The notes: a model not told the origin generated them from the letters alone. Positions 1 to 9,257 are shown, numbered from the stretch's first letter. The stretch: 56,373 nt of DNA from JALZAI01 sp038212215 (GCA_038212215.1 JBBQUT010000033.1:1-56373); one strand, 5' to 3'. Numbers and translations: made by a program.

Positions 1-1
1 G

Positions 2-319
2 AAAGCAATCACCGCCTACTCCAGCACCCAACGCATCTTCACCGAACAACAACGCCTCGCGCTCATCGCCCGAGACCTCGGCTGCAGCTTTCCCGGCTGC
101 GACGCCCCACCAGCCTGGTGCCAAACCCACCACATCACCGAGCACCGCCACAGCGCCCGCACCAGCATCGACGACGGCACCCTGCTCTGCGCACACCACC
201 ACCGCACCTTCGAACAACACGACTGGCACTGCGTCATGACCAACGGCCGACCCCACTGGGTGCCACCAGCGTGGATCGACCAGTCACGCACCCCACGCCT
301 CAACACCCGACACCGATAG
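2..319 (+). CDS. HNH endonuclease, DUF222/13E12 family, C-terminal part
   Basis: The reading frame is open from the window edge to a TAG, giving the last 105 residues of a protein whose start lies outside. It reads a cysteine pair (GCSFPGCDAPPAWC), then QTHHITEH, then LLCAHHHRTFEQHDW, the typical zinc-binding HNH nuclease end of actinobacterial DUF222 proteins (the 13E12 repeat family). These are numerous, often dispersed genes of unclear cellular role; DNA cleavage is expected from the HNH motif only. The N-terminal DUF222 domain cannot be seen here. Confidence 0.85.
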   Translation, partial: KAITAYSSTQRIFTEQQRLALIARDLGCSFPGCDAPPAWCQTHHITEHRHSARTSIDDGTLLCAHHHRTFEQHDWHCVMTNGRPHWVPPAWIDQSRTPRLNTRHR

Positions 320-687
320 GCCGCCGATCTACTGGCTCGCAGCCTTGGTCGTACTCAGCGTTGACTGATGAGGTGGTTTCAGGTGCCCCCGAATTACCTC
401 GAAACCTGTGGGTGATTCCTTCCGCGCCGCGCATCGACCAGCACCCAGAAGGGCGGAACGGATCTACGCACCGAAGGACAACCACCGACGCGTCCGGAAC
501 CGTGCCGCCGGGCGCTTATTGCCTCGCGCAGTCGAGGTCCGGCTCCTGCCGGAGACAGGCGAGGCCGCGGCCGGTGCGCGCACGACTTGGCCAGGGTCAA
601 GAATCGTGTCATGGCTGTAGAACACAACCCGAACGGGTGCCGTACGCCGGTCGATCCTGAGCCGTATCGACGAGTTGTGATCGCGTC
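320..687. other. Intergenic region without recognised gene
   Basis: These 368 bases separate the HNH gene from the DUF255 gene. Open frames exist on both strands but none gives a recognisable protein, and they look like high-GC chance frames. No clear hairpin or promoter was identified. The region should contain the promoter of the gene at 688. Confidence 0.4.
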
Positions 688-2661
688 GTGAACCGGCTTG
701 CCTCCTCGACCAGCCCGTATCTACGCCAGCACGCAGAGAATCCGGTCGACTGGTGGCCGTGGTGCGACCAAGCGCTCGCCGAGGCGAGGCGTCGCGACAT
801 ACCCATCCTGCTGTCGGTGGGCTACGCCGCGTGTCACTGGTGCCATGTGATGGCCCACGATTCGTTCGAGCACGATGAAGTCGCGGCGCTCATGAACGCA
901 CATTTCGTCAACATCAAGGTTGACCGTGAGGAGCGGCCCGACATCGACGCGGTGTACATGCAGGCCACCACTGCGCTCACCGGGCACGGCGGCTGGCCGA
1001 TGACCTGCTTGCTCACCCCTGACGGCGCGCCCTTCTTCGCCGGGACGTTCTTTCCGCGAGCGCAGTTCGTCCAACTGCTGTCCAACGTCGCCGCTGCATG
1101 GAGCGAGCGCCGCGACGACGTGGTCGCGGCGGGGCAACATGTGCTGACCGCGCTGACCGGAGCCGCCTCGTCGGTTCCCGCCGCCGGTGGCAGTCCGCCG
1201 ACCGTAACGCAACTGGACGAGGCTGCGACCCGGCTTGTTTCCCAATTCGATCGGGCAAACGGCGGCTTCGGCGGGGCGCCCAAGTTTCCGCCTTCGATGG
1301 TCTTGGAGTTCCTGCTACGCCAGCATGAGCGCGGCGGCGATCCCCAGTCGCTGGCGATGTGCGAGGCGACGTTCGCGGCGATGGCTCGGGGAGGCATGTA
1401 CGACCAACTCGCCGGCGGCTTCGCCCGCTACTCGGTCGATGCCCAATGGGTCGTCCCGCATTTCGAGAAGATGCTTTACGACAACGCCTTGCTGCTACGC
1501 GCCTACCTGCACTGGTGGCGCCGCTCCGGTGCGCCGCTCGCCGAACGCATCGCCGGTGAGACTGCGGACTTCCTGGTTCGCGATCTCGCGACACCGCAAG
1601 GCGGATTCGCCTCAGCTCTGGACGCCGACACCGACGGCGTCGAGGGCGCGACCTATGTGTGGACTCCCGACCAGCTTCGCGAGGTGCTCGGCGTCGAGGC
1701 AGACCAGGCCGCCGCCCTGTTCGACGTGAGCCCTGCCGGAACCTTCGAGCACGGCGCATCCACCTTGCAGCTTCGCGCGGAGCCGACGGACCGAGCATGG
1801 TTCGACGAGATCCGGACGCGGCTGCTGGCCGCGCGCTCGATCCGTCCCCAGCCGGCGCGCGACGACAAGGTGGTCACCGCGTGGAACGGCATCGCGATCG
1901 CCGCACTCGCGGAAGCTGGCTTGTTGCTCGACGCCCGCTACCTCGACGCGGCCCGCCGCTGCGCCGAACTGCTGCTCGGCACCCACATCGTGGACGGGCG
2001 TTTGCGGCGCACCTCGCGCGACGGTGTCGTCGGCGACGCGCTCGCCGTTGCCGAGGACTATGGCGATCTTGCCGACGGACTGCTCGTGCTGCATCAGGTG
2101 ACGGCCGAGCCGCGGTGGCTGACGGCTGCGGGCCGACTGCTCGACTTCGCGCTTGCGCATTTCGGTGACGGCGCCGCCGGATTCTGCGATACCGGCGACG
2201 ATGCGGAGGCGCTCGTCAGCCGGCCCAGGGACCCGAGTGACAACGCGACACCGTCCGGATCGAGTGCTTTGATCGGTGCGTTGGTGACCTATTCGGCCCT
2301 GACGGGTTCGCTGCAACACCGCGCTGCCGCCGAGTCGGCGTTGGGCTCGGTGACCGAGCTCGCCGTCACCCAGCCGAGATTTCTGGGGTGGGGATTGGCT
2401 GCTGCCGAGGGTCTCGTCAGCGGGCCGGTGCAGGTAGCGGTCGTGGGCGAAGACGCCGACCTCGTCCGGACGGCGTGGCGCGCGCGTCCACCCGGCGCAG
2501 TGATCGTCGCAGGATCGCCGGATGCCGACGGCGTTCCGCTGCTGGCCGGGCGGCCGCTGGTCGCAGGCGGGGCGGCTGCCTATGTCTGTCGCGGAATGGT
2601 GTGCAACCTCCCGGTTACCACCGTGGCCGATCTGCAGCGTGAGTTACGCGCGAGCCGCTGA
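688..2661 (+). CDS. Thioredoxin-fold DUF255 protein (YyaL/SPATA20 family)
   Basis: 657 residues from a GTG start. The N-terminal domain carries the family signature SSTSPYLRQHAENPVDWWPW followed by GYAACHWCHVM, with a CxxC pair at residues 49 and 52, and VDREERPDIDAVYM. The rest resembles the alpha/alpha-toroid part of the family (PHFEKMLYDNA, DDKVVTAWNG). Length matches full-size members. The cellular role of the family is poorly defined; a thiol redox or sugar-epimerase-like function has been suggested. In M. tuberculosis the homologue Rv1084 also precedes a hemolysin III gene and a short-chain Z-prenyl synthase, and the same order is seen here. Confidence 0.9.
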   Translation: MNRLASSTSPYLRQHAENPVDWWPWCDQALAEARRRDIPILLSVGYAACHWCHVMAHDSFEHDEVAALMNAHFVNIKVDREERPDIDAVYMQATTALTGHGGWPMTCLLTPDGAPFFAGTFFPRAQFVQLLSNVAAAWSERRDDVVAAGQHVLTALTGAASSVPAAGGSPPTVTQLDEAATRLVSQFDRANGGFGGAPKFPPSMVLEFLLRQHERGGDPQSLAMCEATFAAMARGGMYDQLAGGFARYSVDAQWVVPHFEKMLYDNALLLRAYLHWWRRSGAPLAERIAGETADFLVRDLATPQGGFASALDADTDGVEGATYVWTPDQLREVLGVEADQAAALFDVSPAGTFEHGASTLQLRAEPTDRAWFDEIRTRLLAARSIRPQPARDDKVVTAWNGIAIAALAEAGLLLDARYLDAARRCAELLLGTHIVDGRLRRTSRDGVVGDALAVAEDYGDLADGLLVLHQVTAEPRWLTAAGRLLDFALAHFGDGAAGFCDTGDDAEALVSRPRDPSDNATPSGSSALIGALVTYSALTGSLQHRAAAESALGSVTELAVTQPRFLGWGLAAAEGLVSGPVQVAVVGEDADLVRTAWRARPPGAVIVAGSPDADGVPLLAGRPLVAGGAAAYVCRGMVCNLPVTTVADLQRELRASR

Positions 2662-2735
2662 ACCGTCGGATGGATGGCCCGGCAGCGAGACCGCCGACCG
2701 GCGCGATGCCGCGGTCGGGCGGCGGCCTCGTCCCG

Positions 2736-3317
2736 CTAGATCGTCGGACCCTCGGCACGTAGTTTGTCGACCGCGCCCATCGCCTCACGCAACCCCGCGA
2801 GCCAGTCGTCAGTGTGCTCGCCGACAAGCGTGACGCACCATGACAGCGCCTCGGAGCGCGACCGCGCCACCCCGGCGTCGACGAGCGTGTCGAGCACCTG
2901 TCGCTCATCCTGCCGCAATCTGGTCATGACTGGCACTGCGAGGTGACTGAACAGCACCCGCGTGTCGCCGATCGATGCGCCCCAAGCGACTTTGCGGCCG
3001 TAGCGGGCCTCCGCTTCGTCGGCAATCTGCATGCGGTCCTCGCGCGTCTGCTCGCGGAACCGGCTGATGCGCCCCTGCGCGGCAGCGTCCGAGACATCGT
3101 CGCTCGCACCGGGCGGCGGCGCCAGTTCACCGCTCACGACGATCTCTTCCCGATCGACGCTGACCTGCGGCTCACCGGTGAACCAATCTTCGGGCAGCCG
3201 GCCGACTAGCCAGGCGGCTGCATCGTCGGCCGGGGGCAGGTCTGCTTGCTGCCAGCCGCCGGGTCGCCCGAATCCGCGGCCGCGTCCCCGCGGTCCGCCA
3301 TGTCCATGTCCTCGCAT
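2736..3317 (-). CDS. Conserved actinobacterial protein with ribbon-helix-helix-like C-terminus
   Basis: 193 residues. It starts with a Gly/Arg-rich stretch (GHGGPRGRGRGFGRPG), followed by a conserved core (DLPPADDAAAWLVGRLPEDWF, then EARYGRKVAWGASIGDTR). The C-terminal part (VMTRLRQDERQVLDTLVDAGVARSRSEAL) resembles a ribbon-helix-helix DNA-binding fold, so a regulatory role is possible but not shown. The start is supported by a near-perfect ribosome binding site, AAGGAGGT, 6 bases upstream (3324-3331 on the plus strand). It is transcribed towards the DUF255 gene and follows the hemolysin III gene on the same strand. I recognise the family from other actinobacteria but know no assigned function. 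Confidence 0.75.
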   Translation of the reverse strand: MRGHGHGGPRGRGRGFGRPGGWQQADLPPADDAAAWLVGRLPEDWFTGEPQVSVDREEIVVSGELAPPPGASDDVSDAAAQGRISRFREQTREDRMQIADEAEARYGRKVAWGASIGDTRVLFSHLAVPVMTRLRQDERQVLDTLVDAGVARSRSEALSWCVTLVGEHTDDWLAGLREAMGAVDKLRAEGPTI

Positions 3318-3323
3318 GGTGTT

Positions 3324-3331
3324 ACCTCCTT
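3324..3331 (-). promoter_or_regulatory. Strong Shine-Dalgarno for the RHH-like protein
   Basis: On the minus strand this reads AAGGAGGT, 6 bases before the ATG at 3317. It is the clearest ribosome binding site in the first 20 kb and fixes the start of that gene, suggesting efficient translation. Confidence 0.75.
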
Positions 3332-3404
3332 GTTGACGGTGTGGTAATTACAAGATTACAACTCGCGGACGCGACGGGTGTCCGCCGAGAGCGAACAGAT
3401 CGGA

Positions 3405-4193
3405 TCAGGCGAAGACCGCGAGCCAGATGGCGATGTAGTGGCACAACGCGGCGACGAGGGTGCAAGCGTGAAAGACCTCGTGGAAGCCGAACACACCGGG
3501 GAACGGATTGGGCTTCTTGAATCCGTAGACCACGCCACCGATGGTGTAGATGAGGCCGCCGGCGATAATGAGAACCAGGGCCGCGACCCCGGCGTTGTGC
3601 AGCACCTGCGGCAGGACGAAGACGGCCACCCAGCCCAGCGCGATGTAGGACGGCACGGTCAGCCATCGCGGCGCGCCCGGCCAACTCGTTTGCAGCGCGA
3701 CCCCGAAGAGCGCCCCGGTCCAGACCACGATGAGCACAGCGATCGCAGGCCCGCGCGAAAGGGTCAGCGTGGCGATCGGTGTGTACGTCCCGGCGATGAA
3801 TATGAAGATCATCGAGTGGTCGAGGCGTTTCATTACCCGGTGCGCCCGGGGGCTCCAGTCAAGGCGGTGATATAGCGCGGACGTACCGAAAAGCAGGGTC
3901 ACGGTGGCCGCGTAAATGGACGTCGTCGCGGCAGCAGCGCCCCCGCGAAGCGACGCGGCGACCGCGATCAGCGACGCGCCGCTGGCGAGCGAGATCGCGG
4001 CGGCATAGGCGTGCAGCCAGCCACGCAGGCGCGGCTTCAGATCGGCGATCGCGTCGGCGAAGGCAGCCGCCGGCGACTCAGGCATCGTGGTGGGTAGCGA
4101 ATGCAGCACCTCGGGCAGCGAATGTGGATGCTGCGGTGCGGGCTTCGGTGGAGACTGTGGTAGCGACCTGGGCGCAGGGTGTTTCGTCGCCAT
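3405..4193 (-). CDS. Hemolysin III family membrane protein (TrhA/YqfA, PAQR-like)
   Basis: 262 residues with about seven membrane helices after a Pro-rich cytoplasmic N-terminus. Diagnostic motifs are SALYHR, LDHSMIFIFIAGTYTP and HEVFHACTLVAALCHY, the His/Asp/Ser set that forms the putative zinc site of PAQR-like proteins. Bacterial members are linked to membrane lipid homeostasis rather than true haemolysis. An internal ATG at residue 37 (4085) could be the real start, since the first 36 residues are low-complexity and unusual for the family. It is divergent from the prenyl synthase gene at 4272, as in the Rv1085c-Rv1086 pair. Confidence 0.9.
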   Translation of the reverse strand: MATKHPAPRSLPQSPPKPAPQHPHSLPEVLHSLPTTMPESPAAAFADAIADLKPRLRGWLHAYAAAISLASGASLIAVAASLRGGAAAATTSIYAATVTLLFGTSALYHRLDWSPRAHRVMKRLDHSMIFIFIAGTYTPIATLTLSRGPAIAVLIVVWTGALFGVALQTSWPGAPRWLTVPSYIALGWVAVFVLPQVLHNAGVAALVLIIAGGLIYTIGGVVYGFKKPNPFPGVFGFHEVFHACTLVAALCHYIAIWLAVFA

Positions 4194-4271
4194 GAGCCAA
4201 GGCTACGTGCCCTCAGCAGGGCCTCGGCCGGAGGCCGCAAGCGGTGCGCCGAGCGGCGCTACGCTGAACGC

Positions 4272-5039
4272 GTGGGTGTTCGTTCCGTGATCTATTCGAT
4301 TTACGAACGCCGGTTGCGGGCTCATCTCGCCGGGCTGCCGGTGCCCCGCCACGTCGCGATCATGATCGACGGGAATCGACGCTGGGCGCGCGCAGCGGGC
4401 TTCGAAGACGTCACTCAAGGCCACCTCGCGGGCGCGCGGCACATCAACAACCTGCTCGGCTGGTGCCAAGAGGCCGGCGTCGCCCACGTGACGATCTGGC
4501 TGCTGTCGACCGACAACCTGCGCCGGCCGCCGGACGAACTCGAACCGCTGCTGCGGATCATCGCGGACGTGGCCGAGGCGCTGTCCGCTGACGACAAGCC
4601 CTGGCGCATCGTACCGATGGGTGCGCTCGATCTGCTGCCCGGGGAAACGGTGGCGGCGTTGAAGTCCGCGCAGGAACGTACCGCGGAACGCGACGGGCTC
4701 ACGGTGAACGTCGCGGTCGGCTACGGCGGCCGTCGCGAGATTGCGGACGCAGTGCGCTCGCTGCTGCACGAGCACGCTGCGGCCGGCACGTCGATCGAGG
4801 AACTGGCCGAGGTTCTCGATGTGGACCACATCGCCGAGCACCTCTACACAAAGGGTCAGCCGGACCCGGACCTGGTGATCCGGACGTCGGGGGAGCAGCG
4901 GCTCTCCGGCTTCCTGCTGTGGCAATCGGTCCACTCCGAGTTCTACTTCGCAGACGTGCTCTGGCCGGACTTCCGAAAGATCGACTTTCTGCGGGCGCTG
5001 CGCGATTACGGCATGCGGCAGCGCCGATTCGGCGGATGA
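4272..5039 (+). CDS. Short-chain Z-isoprenyl diphosphate synthase (Rv1086-like)
   Basis: 255 residues from GTG 4272. The cis-prenyltransferase signature IMIDGNRRWAR places the catalytic Asp at residue 33. Further family motifs are VAVGYGGRREI and, near the C-terminus, QPDPDLVIRTSGEQRLSGF and SEFYFADVLWPDF. The N-terminus (IYSIYERRL) and gene order match the mycobacterial (2Z,6E)-farnesyl diphosphate synthase Rv1086 better than the decaprenyl synthase Rv2361c, so the likely product is a short Z,E prenyl diphosphate feeding polyprenyl-phosphate synthesis. The open frame extends upstream to 4179, but that part has no family similarity. The stop overlaps the next start (ATGA), suggesting coupled translation. 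Confidence 0.9.
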   Translation: MGVRSVIYSIYERRLRAHLAGLPVPRHVAIMIDGNRRWARAAGFEDVTQGHLAGARHINNLLGWCQEAGVAHVTIWLLSTDNLRRPPDELEPLLRIIADVAEALSADDKPWRIVPMGALDLLPGETVAALKSAQERTAERDGLTVNVAVGYGGRREIADAVRSLLHEHAAAGTSIEELAEVLDVDHIAEHLYTKGQPDPDLVIRTSGEQRLSGFLLWQSVHSEFYFADVLWPDFRKIDFLRALRDYGMRQRRFGG

Positions 5040-5845
5040 ACCCGCTCGTCAGCGGCGCGTGGCTGGCCGCGCATCTCGACGCGAATCCTGAAGCGGTGCA
5101 AGTGGTCGATGTGCGCTGGTACCTCGACGGCCGCTCCGGACGCGCCGCCTACGAGGCCGGCCACATACCCGGAGCGGTATGGCTCGACATCGACACCGAA
5201 CTCGCCGATCCGCCGTCCGCGCAGGTGGGCCGGCACCCGCTACCTTCGCCCGAGCGATTCGCGGCCACACTCGCCCGCGCCAGCATCGCCGAGGGGCAAC
5301 CGGTGATCGCCTACGACGACGCCTCCGGCAGCGTGGCGGCCCGGCTCTGGTGGTTGCTGCACGTGCTGGGCGAACCTGTCGCGGTACTGGACGGCGGTCT
5401 GGCGAGCTGGCCCGGTCCGTTGACGAGCAACGTCACGACGCCGCACCCCGTCGAGCGGGCGCCGCGTCCGTGGCCAGCGGAGCGTTTCGCCGACGCCGAC
5501 GCGGTGGCCGACTGGCCCGGAGCAGTCCTCGACGCCCGCACCGCAGAGCGCTACGCGCGCGGTGATCCGGCGACCGACCCGCGGCCCGGGCACGTCCCGG
5601 GAGCGCAGAGCTTTCCGTGGGTCGCCAACGTCGGCGCCGACGGCCGGATGCTGGCCCCGCAAGCGCTCGCGGAGCGGTATGCAGCGCTGGGCCCAGAGCC
5701 GGTCGTGGCCTACTGCGGCAGCGGCGTGACCGCCTGCCACGACCTGCTTGCGCTGGCCGTGATCGGGCGCTACGACACCGTGCTGTACCCCGGGTCCTGG
5801 TCGCAGTGGGGCGGCGACGCCGCGCGTCCGATCGAGACGGCCTGA
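5036..5845 (+). CDS. Thiosulfate/3-mercaptopyruvate sulfurtransferase
   Basis: 269 residues with two rhodanese domains. The first, inactive one contains VVDVRWYLDGRSGRAAYEAG and HIPGAVWLDID. The second contains LDARTAERYARG, HVPGAQSFPW and the active loop CGSGVTACHD with the catalytic cysteine at residue 227; the CGSGVTA loop is typical of mercaptopyruvate-type enzymes. It transfers sulfane sulfur to cyanide or other thiol acceptors in the cytoplasm. The start ATG overlaps the stop of the prenyl synthase by three bases, so the two genes are probably cotranslated. Confidence 0.9.
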   Translation: MNPLVSGAWLAAHLDANPEAVQVVDVRWYLDGRSGRAAYEAGHIPGAVWLDIDTELADPPSAQVGRHPLPSPERFAATLARASIAEGQPVIAYDDASGSVAARLWWLLHVLGEPVAVLDGGLASWPGPLTSNVTTPHPVERAPRPWPAERFADADAVADWPGAVLDARTAERYARGDPATDPRPGHVPGAQSFPWVANVGADGRMLAPQALAERYAALGPEPVVAYCGSGVTACHDLLALAVIGRYDTVLYPGSWSQWGGDAARPIETA

Positions 5846-6080
5846 GCGTGCATGCAACGGGACACAATTGCGCGTGTTGCACTGGCTTCGCCGCCGATCG
5901 GCCGTAGCGTCAGGCGTGGCGGCCCGGTCCCACCCGGACCGCCGGGAGGTCCCGACACGGTGCTACGTACCAGCGACAGGGGCCGGACGGTTTCCCTCGC
6001 TGCGCGCCGCGGGACGTCCGGACACCCGCCCGCGTGCCGGCTCGCGCCGGTCGCGCCCGAGCCCGCCACTGGAGCGTTTC

Positions 6081-7412
6081 GTGACCGCTGCGACCCCACC
6101 CGTCGAGTTGCGCACCTTCGTGCTCGACACCTCCGTCCTGCTCTCCGATCCCGGAGCGTTGGGCCGATTCGACGAGCACGAGGTTGTCCTGCCCCTCATT
6201 GTGATCACCGAGTTGGAAGGCAAACGGCACCACCCGGAGCTCGGCTGGTTCGCCCGCCAGACGCTACGAGCCCTCGACGAATTGCGGATCAAGCACGGCC
6301 GCTTAGACGCGCCGGTGCCGATCGGCGACCGCGGCGGATCGCTGCACGTCGAGCTGAATCATGCCGACCTGTCGACGCTGCCGGCGGGTTTTCGCGTTGA
6401 CAGCAACGACTCGCGCATCCTCGCCGTCGCGCTGAACCTCCGTAACGATGGGCGCAACGTCACGCTGGTCACCAAGGACATGCCGCTGCGGGTGAAGGCG
6501 GCCGCCGTCGGCCTGGTCTCTGACGAATACCGCGTGCACCCGGTAGCCGACTCGACCGGCTACACCGGAATGGCGGAGCTCGATGTCTCAGCCGAGACGG
6601 TCGACCAGCTTTACCGAGGTACGCCGCTGCCCCTCGACGCACCGGACTTCGCCGGTGCGGCCGATCAGCCGTGCCACACCGGGCTGGTGCTGCACTCGGC
6701 GCGCGGCTCAGCCTTAGGACGCATCACGGCGGACAAGCATGTCCGGCTGGTGCGCGGCGACCGCGAGGCATTCGGGCTCCGCGGCCGCTCGGCCGAGCAG
6801 CGTGTCGCGTTGGAACTGCTGCTCGATCCCGAGATCGGCATCGTCTCGCTCGGGGGGCGGGCAGGCACCGGCAAATCGGCGCTGGCGCTGTGCGCGGGGC
6901 TTGAGGCAGTGCTCGAACGCCGCGCGCACAAGCGGGTGGTCGTGTTCCGTCCGCTCTATGCCGTCGGTGGTCAAGAGCTCGGGTACCTGCCCGGCAGCGA
7001 AAACGAGAAGATGGCGCCGTGGGCACAGGCCGTGTTCGACACACTCGGCGCGCTTGTGTCAGCCGACGTGATGGACGAAGTAGTCGACCGGCAGATGCTC
7101 GAAGTGCTGCCACTGACACATATTCGCGGCCGCTCGCTGCACGACTCGTTCGTCATCGTCGACGAGGCGCAATCGCTGGAGCGCAACGTGCTGTTGACGG
7201 TGCTCTCCCGGATCGGAGCCGGGTCACGGGTGGTGCTGACCCACGACGTCGCGCAGCGCGACAACTTGCGCGTCGGCAGGCACGACGGCGTGGCCGCAGT
7301 CATCGAGGCACTTGCCGGGCATGCGCTGTTCGCGCATGTCACGCTCACCCGCTCGGAGCGTTCGCCGATCGCTGCGCTGGTCACCGAAATGCTGGAGGAT
7401 CTACCGCTCTGA
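6081..7412 (+). CDS. phoH2: PIN-PhoH family protein (PhoH2 type)
   Basis: 443 residues from GTG 6081, chosen because GGAG lies about 6 bases upstream and family similarity begins right there; the open frame continues upstream to 5868 with an Arg-rich, low-complexity extension. Residues 8-150 form a PIN nuclease domain (TFVLDTSVLLSDP, DSNDSRILAVAL, VTKD). The PhoH ATPase follows with Walker A GGRAGTGKS near 258-266 and Walker B FVIVDEAQ near 356. M. tuberculosis PhoH2 (Rv1095) is described as an ATP-driven RNA helicase/RNase partnered by a small upstream antitoxin; no homologue of that antitoxin was recognised here. Confidence 0.9.
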   Translation: MTAATPPVELRTFVLDTSVLLSDPGALGRFDEHEVVLPLIVITELEGKRHHPELGWFARQTLRALDELRIKHGRLDAPVPIGDRGGSLHVELNHADLSTLPAGFRVDSNDSRILAVALNLRNDGRNVTLVTKDMPLRVKAAAVGLVSDEYRVHPVADSTGYTGMAELDVSAETVDQLYRGTPLPLDAPDFAGAADQPCHTGLVLHSARGSALGRITADKHVRLVRGDREAFGLRGRSAEQRVALELLLDPEIGIVSLGGRAGTGKSALALCAGLEAVLERRAHKRVVVFRPLYAVGGQELGYLPGSENEKMAPWAQAVFDTLGALVSADVMDEVVDRQMLEVLPLTHIRGRSLHDSFVIVDEAQSLERNVLLTVLSRIGAGSRVVLTHDVAQRDNLRVGRHDGVAAVIEALAGHALFAHVTLTRSERSPIAALVTEMLEDLPL

Positions 7413-7429
7413 TAACGGTCTAGCTTTTC

Positions 7430-7462
7430 AAGTTGACCCAGCACCGAAATCAGGGTCAACTT
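7430..7462. terminator. Perfect 10-bp inverted repeat after phoH2
   Basis: AAGTTGACCC (7430-7439) and GGGTCAACTT (7453-7462) are perfect inverted copies with a 13-base loop, 18 bases after the phoH2 stop. There is no T-run, so it could be an intrinsic-like terminator of phoH2 or an operator for the following secreted-protein gene. Confidence 0.5.
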
Positions 7463-7550
7463 CCGGGAAACGAGCACAGCAATTTCTTAGGTCTTTCCTG
7501 CGATACGCAAGGCGATTCCTAGTGCTCATTCCGGGGGGAATCGTACTGCA

Positions 7551-9251
7551 ATGTCTAGATTTGCTGGAAACTGGGCTATAAGCGCGACAATTCGGCTACC
7601 GCTGGTCGCGATGTTCGGCACTGCGCTGTTCACCCTCGCCGCGTTGAGCGTGGTCATGCCTGCAGCCGATGCGAGCGCCGGCAGTTGCGCTTCAGCCAAT
7701 CCTTCGTCAAGTTCGCGGTTTGGCTCCGCGCTGGGCCTCGTCCGACCGCAGCGCCTGACACCGGGTGTTTGCCGGGCAGCGGTTGCCACAGCGCTCCCTT
7801 TCCACGGCACCCCGCCGTTGCTCAATCACGGCGGCCCGGTCATGAGCGTGCCGAGTGTAGGAAGTCAGGTGGTCGTGACGCCGATTTACTGGGCGCCCGC
7901 CGGATTCTCGTTCACCACCAGTTACAAGACAATCGTCAACGCGTATATCAGCAATCTCGCGGCCGACAGCGGAAAGTTCACCAATGTTTTCTCGTCACTA
8001 GCGCAATATCCCGGAAGCAACGGCGCCACCACATACAAGATCGTAGCGGGAGCGCCGATCAGCGACGCGGCGCCATACCCGACGACCGGTGGGTGCACAC
8101 CTAACTCCGGGCCGATCTACGCCGACAATTCCGGCTATACCAGGTGCCTGGACGACGCACAGGTGATGACGGAGACCGACAACCTCGTTGCCGCGCGCCT
8201 GCTGCCTCGCGACTACGGCCACCTCTACGTCATGTTCACGCCAAAGCACGTCGAGTCCTGCATCAGTCCGGACGGTGCCGCCAGCCAGGCCTGCACCCTT
8301 AACTCGACGGCTAGCGCTGCCTACTGCGCCTATCACAGCGCATTCTTCAGTGGGACGAAGCCGACGATCTATGCCGACATGCCGTTCCCGATCTACGCGT
8401 CGGCCACCGGTTTCTCCTGCACGGCTGAAGGGACGACGGCCGGCAGCCAAGCGCCGAACGGAGACCTGGATGCGGATGTCGAGGTCAGCCCGCTCAGCCA
8501 TGAGATGGCCGAAGCATTCACCGATCCCACGGGGGGCGGTTGGTATGACAGCACGCAGAACGAGAACGGCGACGATTGCGCCTACATTTACGGCACATTA
8601 TCCGGCGCGACTGCCGGGCAGCGCTACAACCAGGTCATCAACGGCGCGCACTACCTGACCCAGGAGGAATTCAGCAACGCGGCGTTCGCGGCCAACCGGA
8701 ACACCGGCTGCGTGCAGTCCCAAGCGTCTTCCACCAATCCCACGGTGTCGGCTCTGTCGCCGAAATCCGGCCCGCTGACGGGTGGCCAGACGGTGACGAT
8801 CACCGGCACGAACTTCACGGCCGGTGCGTCGGTGCGGTTCGCGAGCACCCCTGGGACGGCTGTGGTCGTGGTGTCCTCGACGAGGCTCACGGTGCGCACC
8901 CCTGCCCGCGTCGCGGGTGCGATCAACACCTTCGTCACCACGTCGTTGGGAACGAGTGCCGGCGTGCCGGCCGACGTCTACACGTTCGCGGCAGCACCCT
9001 CGGTCACGGCGATGACCCCCAGGTCAGGTACCCGCGCCGGCGGCCAAACGGTGACGATCACGGGCCACAACTTCACGCCTGGAACGTCGGTGCGGTTCGC
9101 GAGCACCCCTGGGACGGCTGTGGTCGTGGTGTCCTCGACGAAGCTCACGGTGCGCACGCCTGCGCGCGTACCGGGTGCGGTCAACACCTTCGTCACCACT
9201 CCGTCAGGCACGAGCGCCCCGGTGGCGGTCGACGTTTACACGTTCACGTAA
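7551..9251 (+). CDS. Secreted protein with EXORDIUM/metalloprotease-like domain and two IPT/TIG repeats
   Basis: 566 residues. A signal peptide is visible (PLVAMFGTALFTLAALSVVMPAADASA). Residues about 95-390 form a globular domain beginning VVVTPIYWAP, which resembles phosphate-induced (EXORDIUM-like) proteins, and containing SHEMAEAFTDP, a HExxxxFTDP element reminiscent of secreted zinc metalloproteases. Two IPT/TIG immunoglobulin-like repeats of 86 residues follow (GPLTGGQTVTITGTNFTAGASVRF and a near-copy), encoded by a 258-bp tandem DNA repeat. The protein probably acts outside the cell, with the TIG domains serving as binding or spacer modules. It sits between phoH2 and fum and converges on fum. 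The exact enzymatic function is unknown. Confidence 0.8.
   Translation: MSRFAGNWAISATIRLPLVAMFGTALFTLAALSVVMPAADASAGSCASANPSSSSRFGSALGLVRPQRLTPGVCRAAVATALPFHGTPPLLNHGGPVMSVPSVGSQVVVTPIYWAPAGFSFTTSYKTIVNAYISNLAADSGKFTNVFSSLAQYPGSNGATTYKIVAGAPISDAAPYPTTGGCTPNSGPIYADNSGYTRCLDDAQVMTETDNLVAARLLPRDYGHLYVMFTPKHVESCISPDGAASQACTLNSTASAAYCAYHSAFFSGTKPTIYADMPFPIYASATGFSCTAEGTTAGSQAPNGDLDADVEVSPLSHEMAEAFTDPTGGGWYDSTQNENGDDCAYIYGTLSGATAGQRYNQVINGAHYLTQEEFSNAAFAANRNTGCVQSQASSTNPTVSALSPKSGPLTGGQTVTITGTNFTAGASVRFASTPGTAVVVVSSTRLTVRTPARVAGAINTFVTTSLGTSAGVPADVYTFAAAPSVTAMTPRSGTRAGGQTVTITGHNFTPGTSVRFASTPGTAVVVVSSTKLTVRTPARVPGAVNTFVTTPSGTSAPVAVDVYTFT
8740..9251 (+). repeat. 258-bp tandem repeat encoding the two TIG domains
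   Basis: The stretch beginning at 8827 recurs at 9085, an offset of exactly 258 bp (86 codons). The core of about 55 bases encoding VRFASTPGTAVVVVSST is identical in both copies, including wobble positions. This indicates recent duplication or gene conversion of the TIG unit. Confidence 0.85.
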
Positions 9252-9257
9252 CCCGCG

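Noticed and set aside
118..660. 180-codon plus-strand ORF overlapping the HNH gene
   Set aside because: It is Arg/Pro/Thr-rich, runs in a shifted frame over the HNH coding sequence and matches no family; a high-GC shadow frame.
5868..6080. N-terminal extension of PhoH2 or an upstream antitoxin-like ORF
   Set aside because: The frame is open, but it is Arg/Pro-rich and low-complexity with no family similarity; GTG 6081 has a ribosome binding site and starts exactly at the PIN domain.
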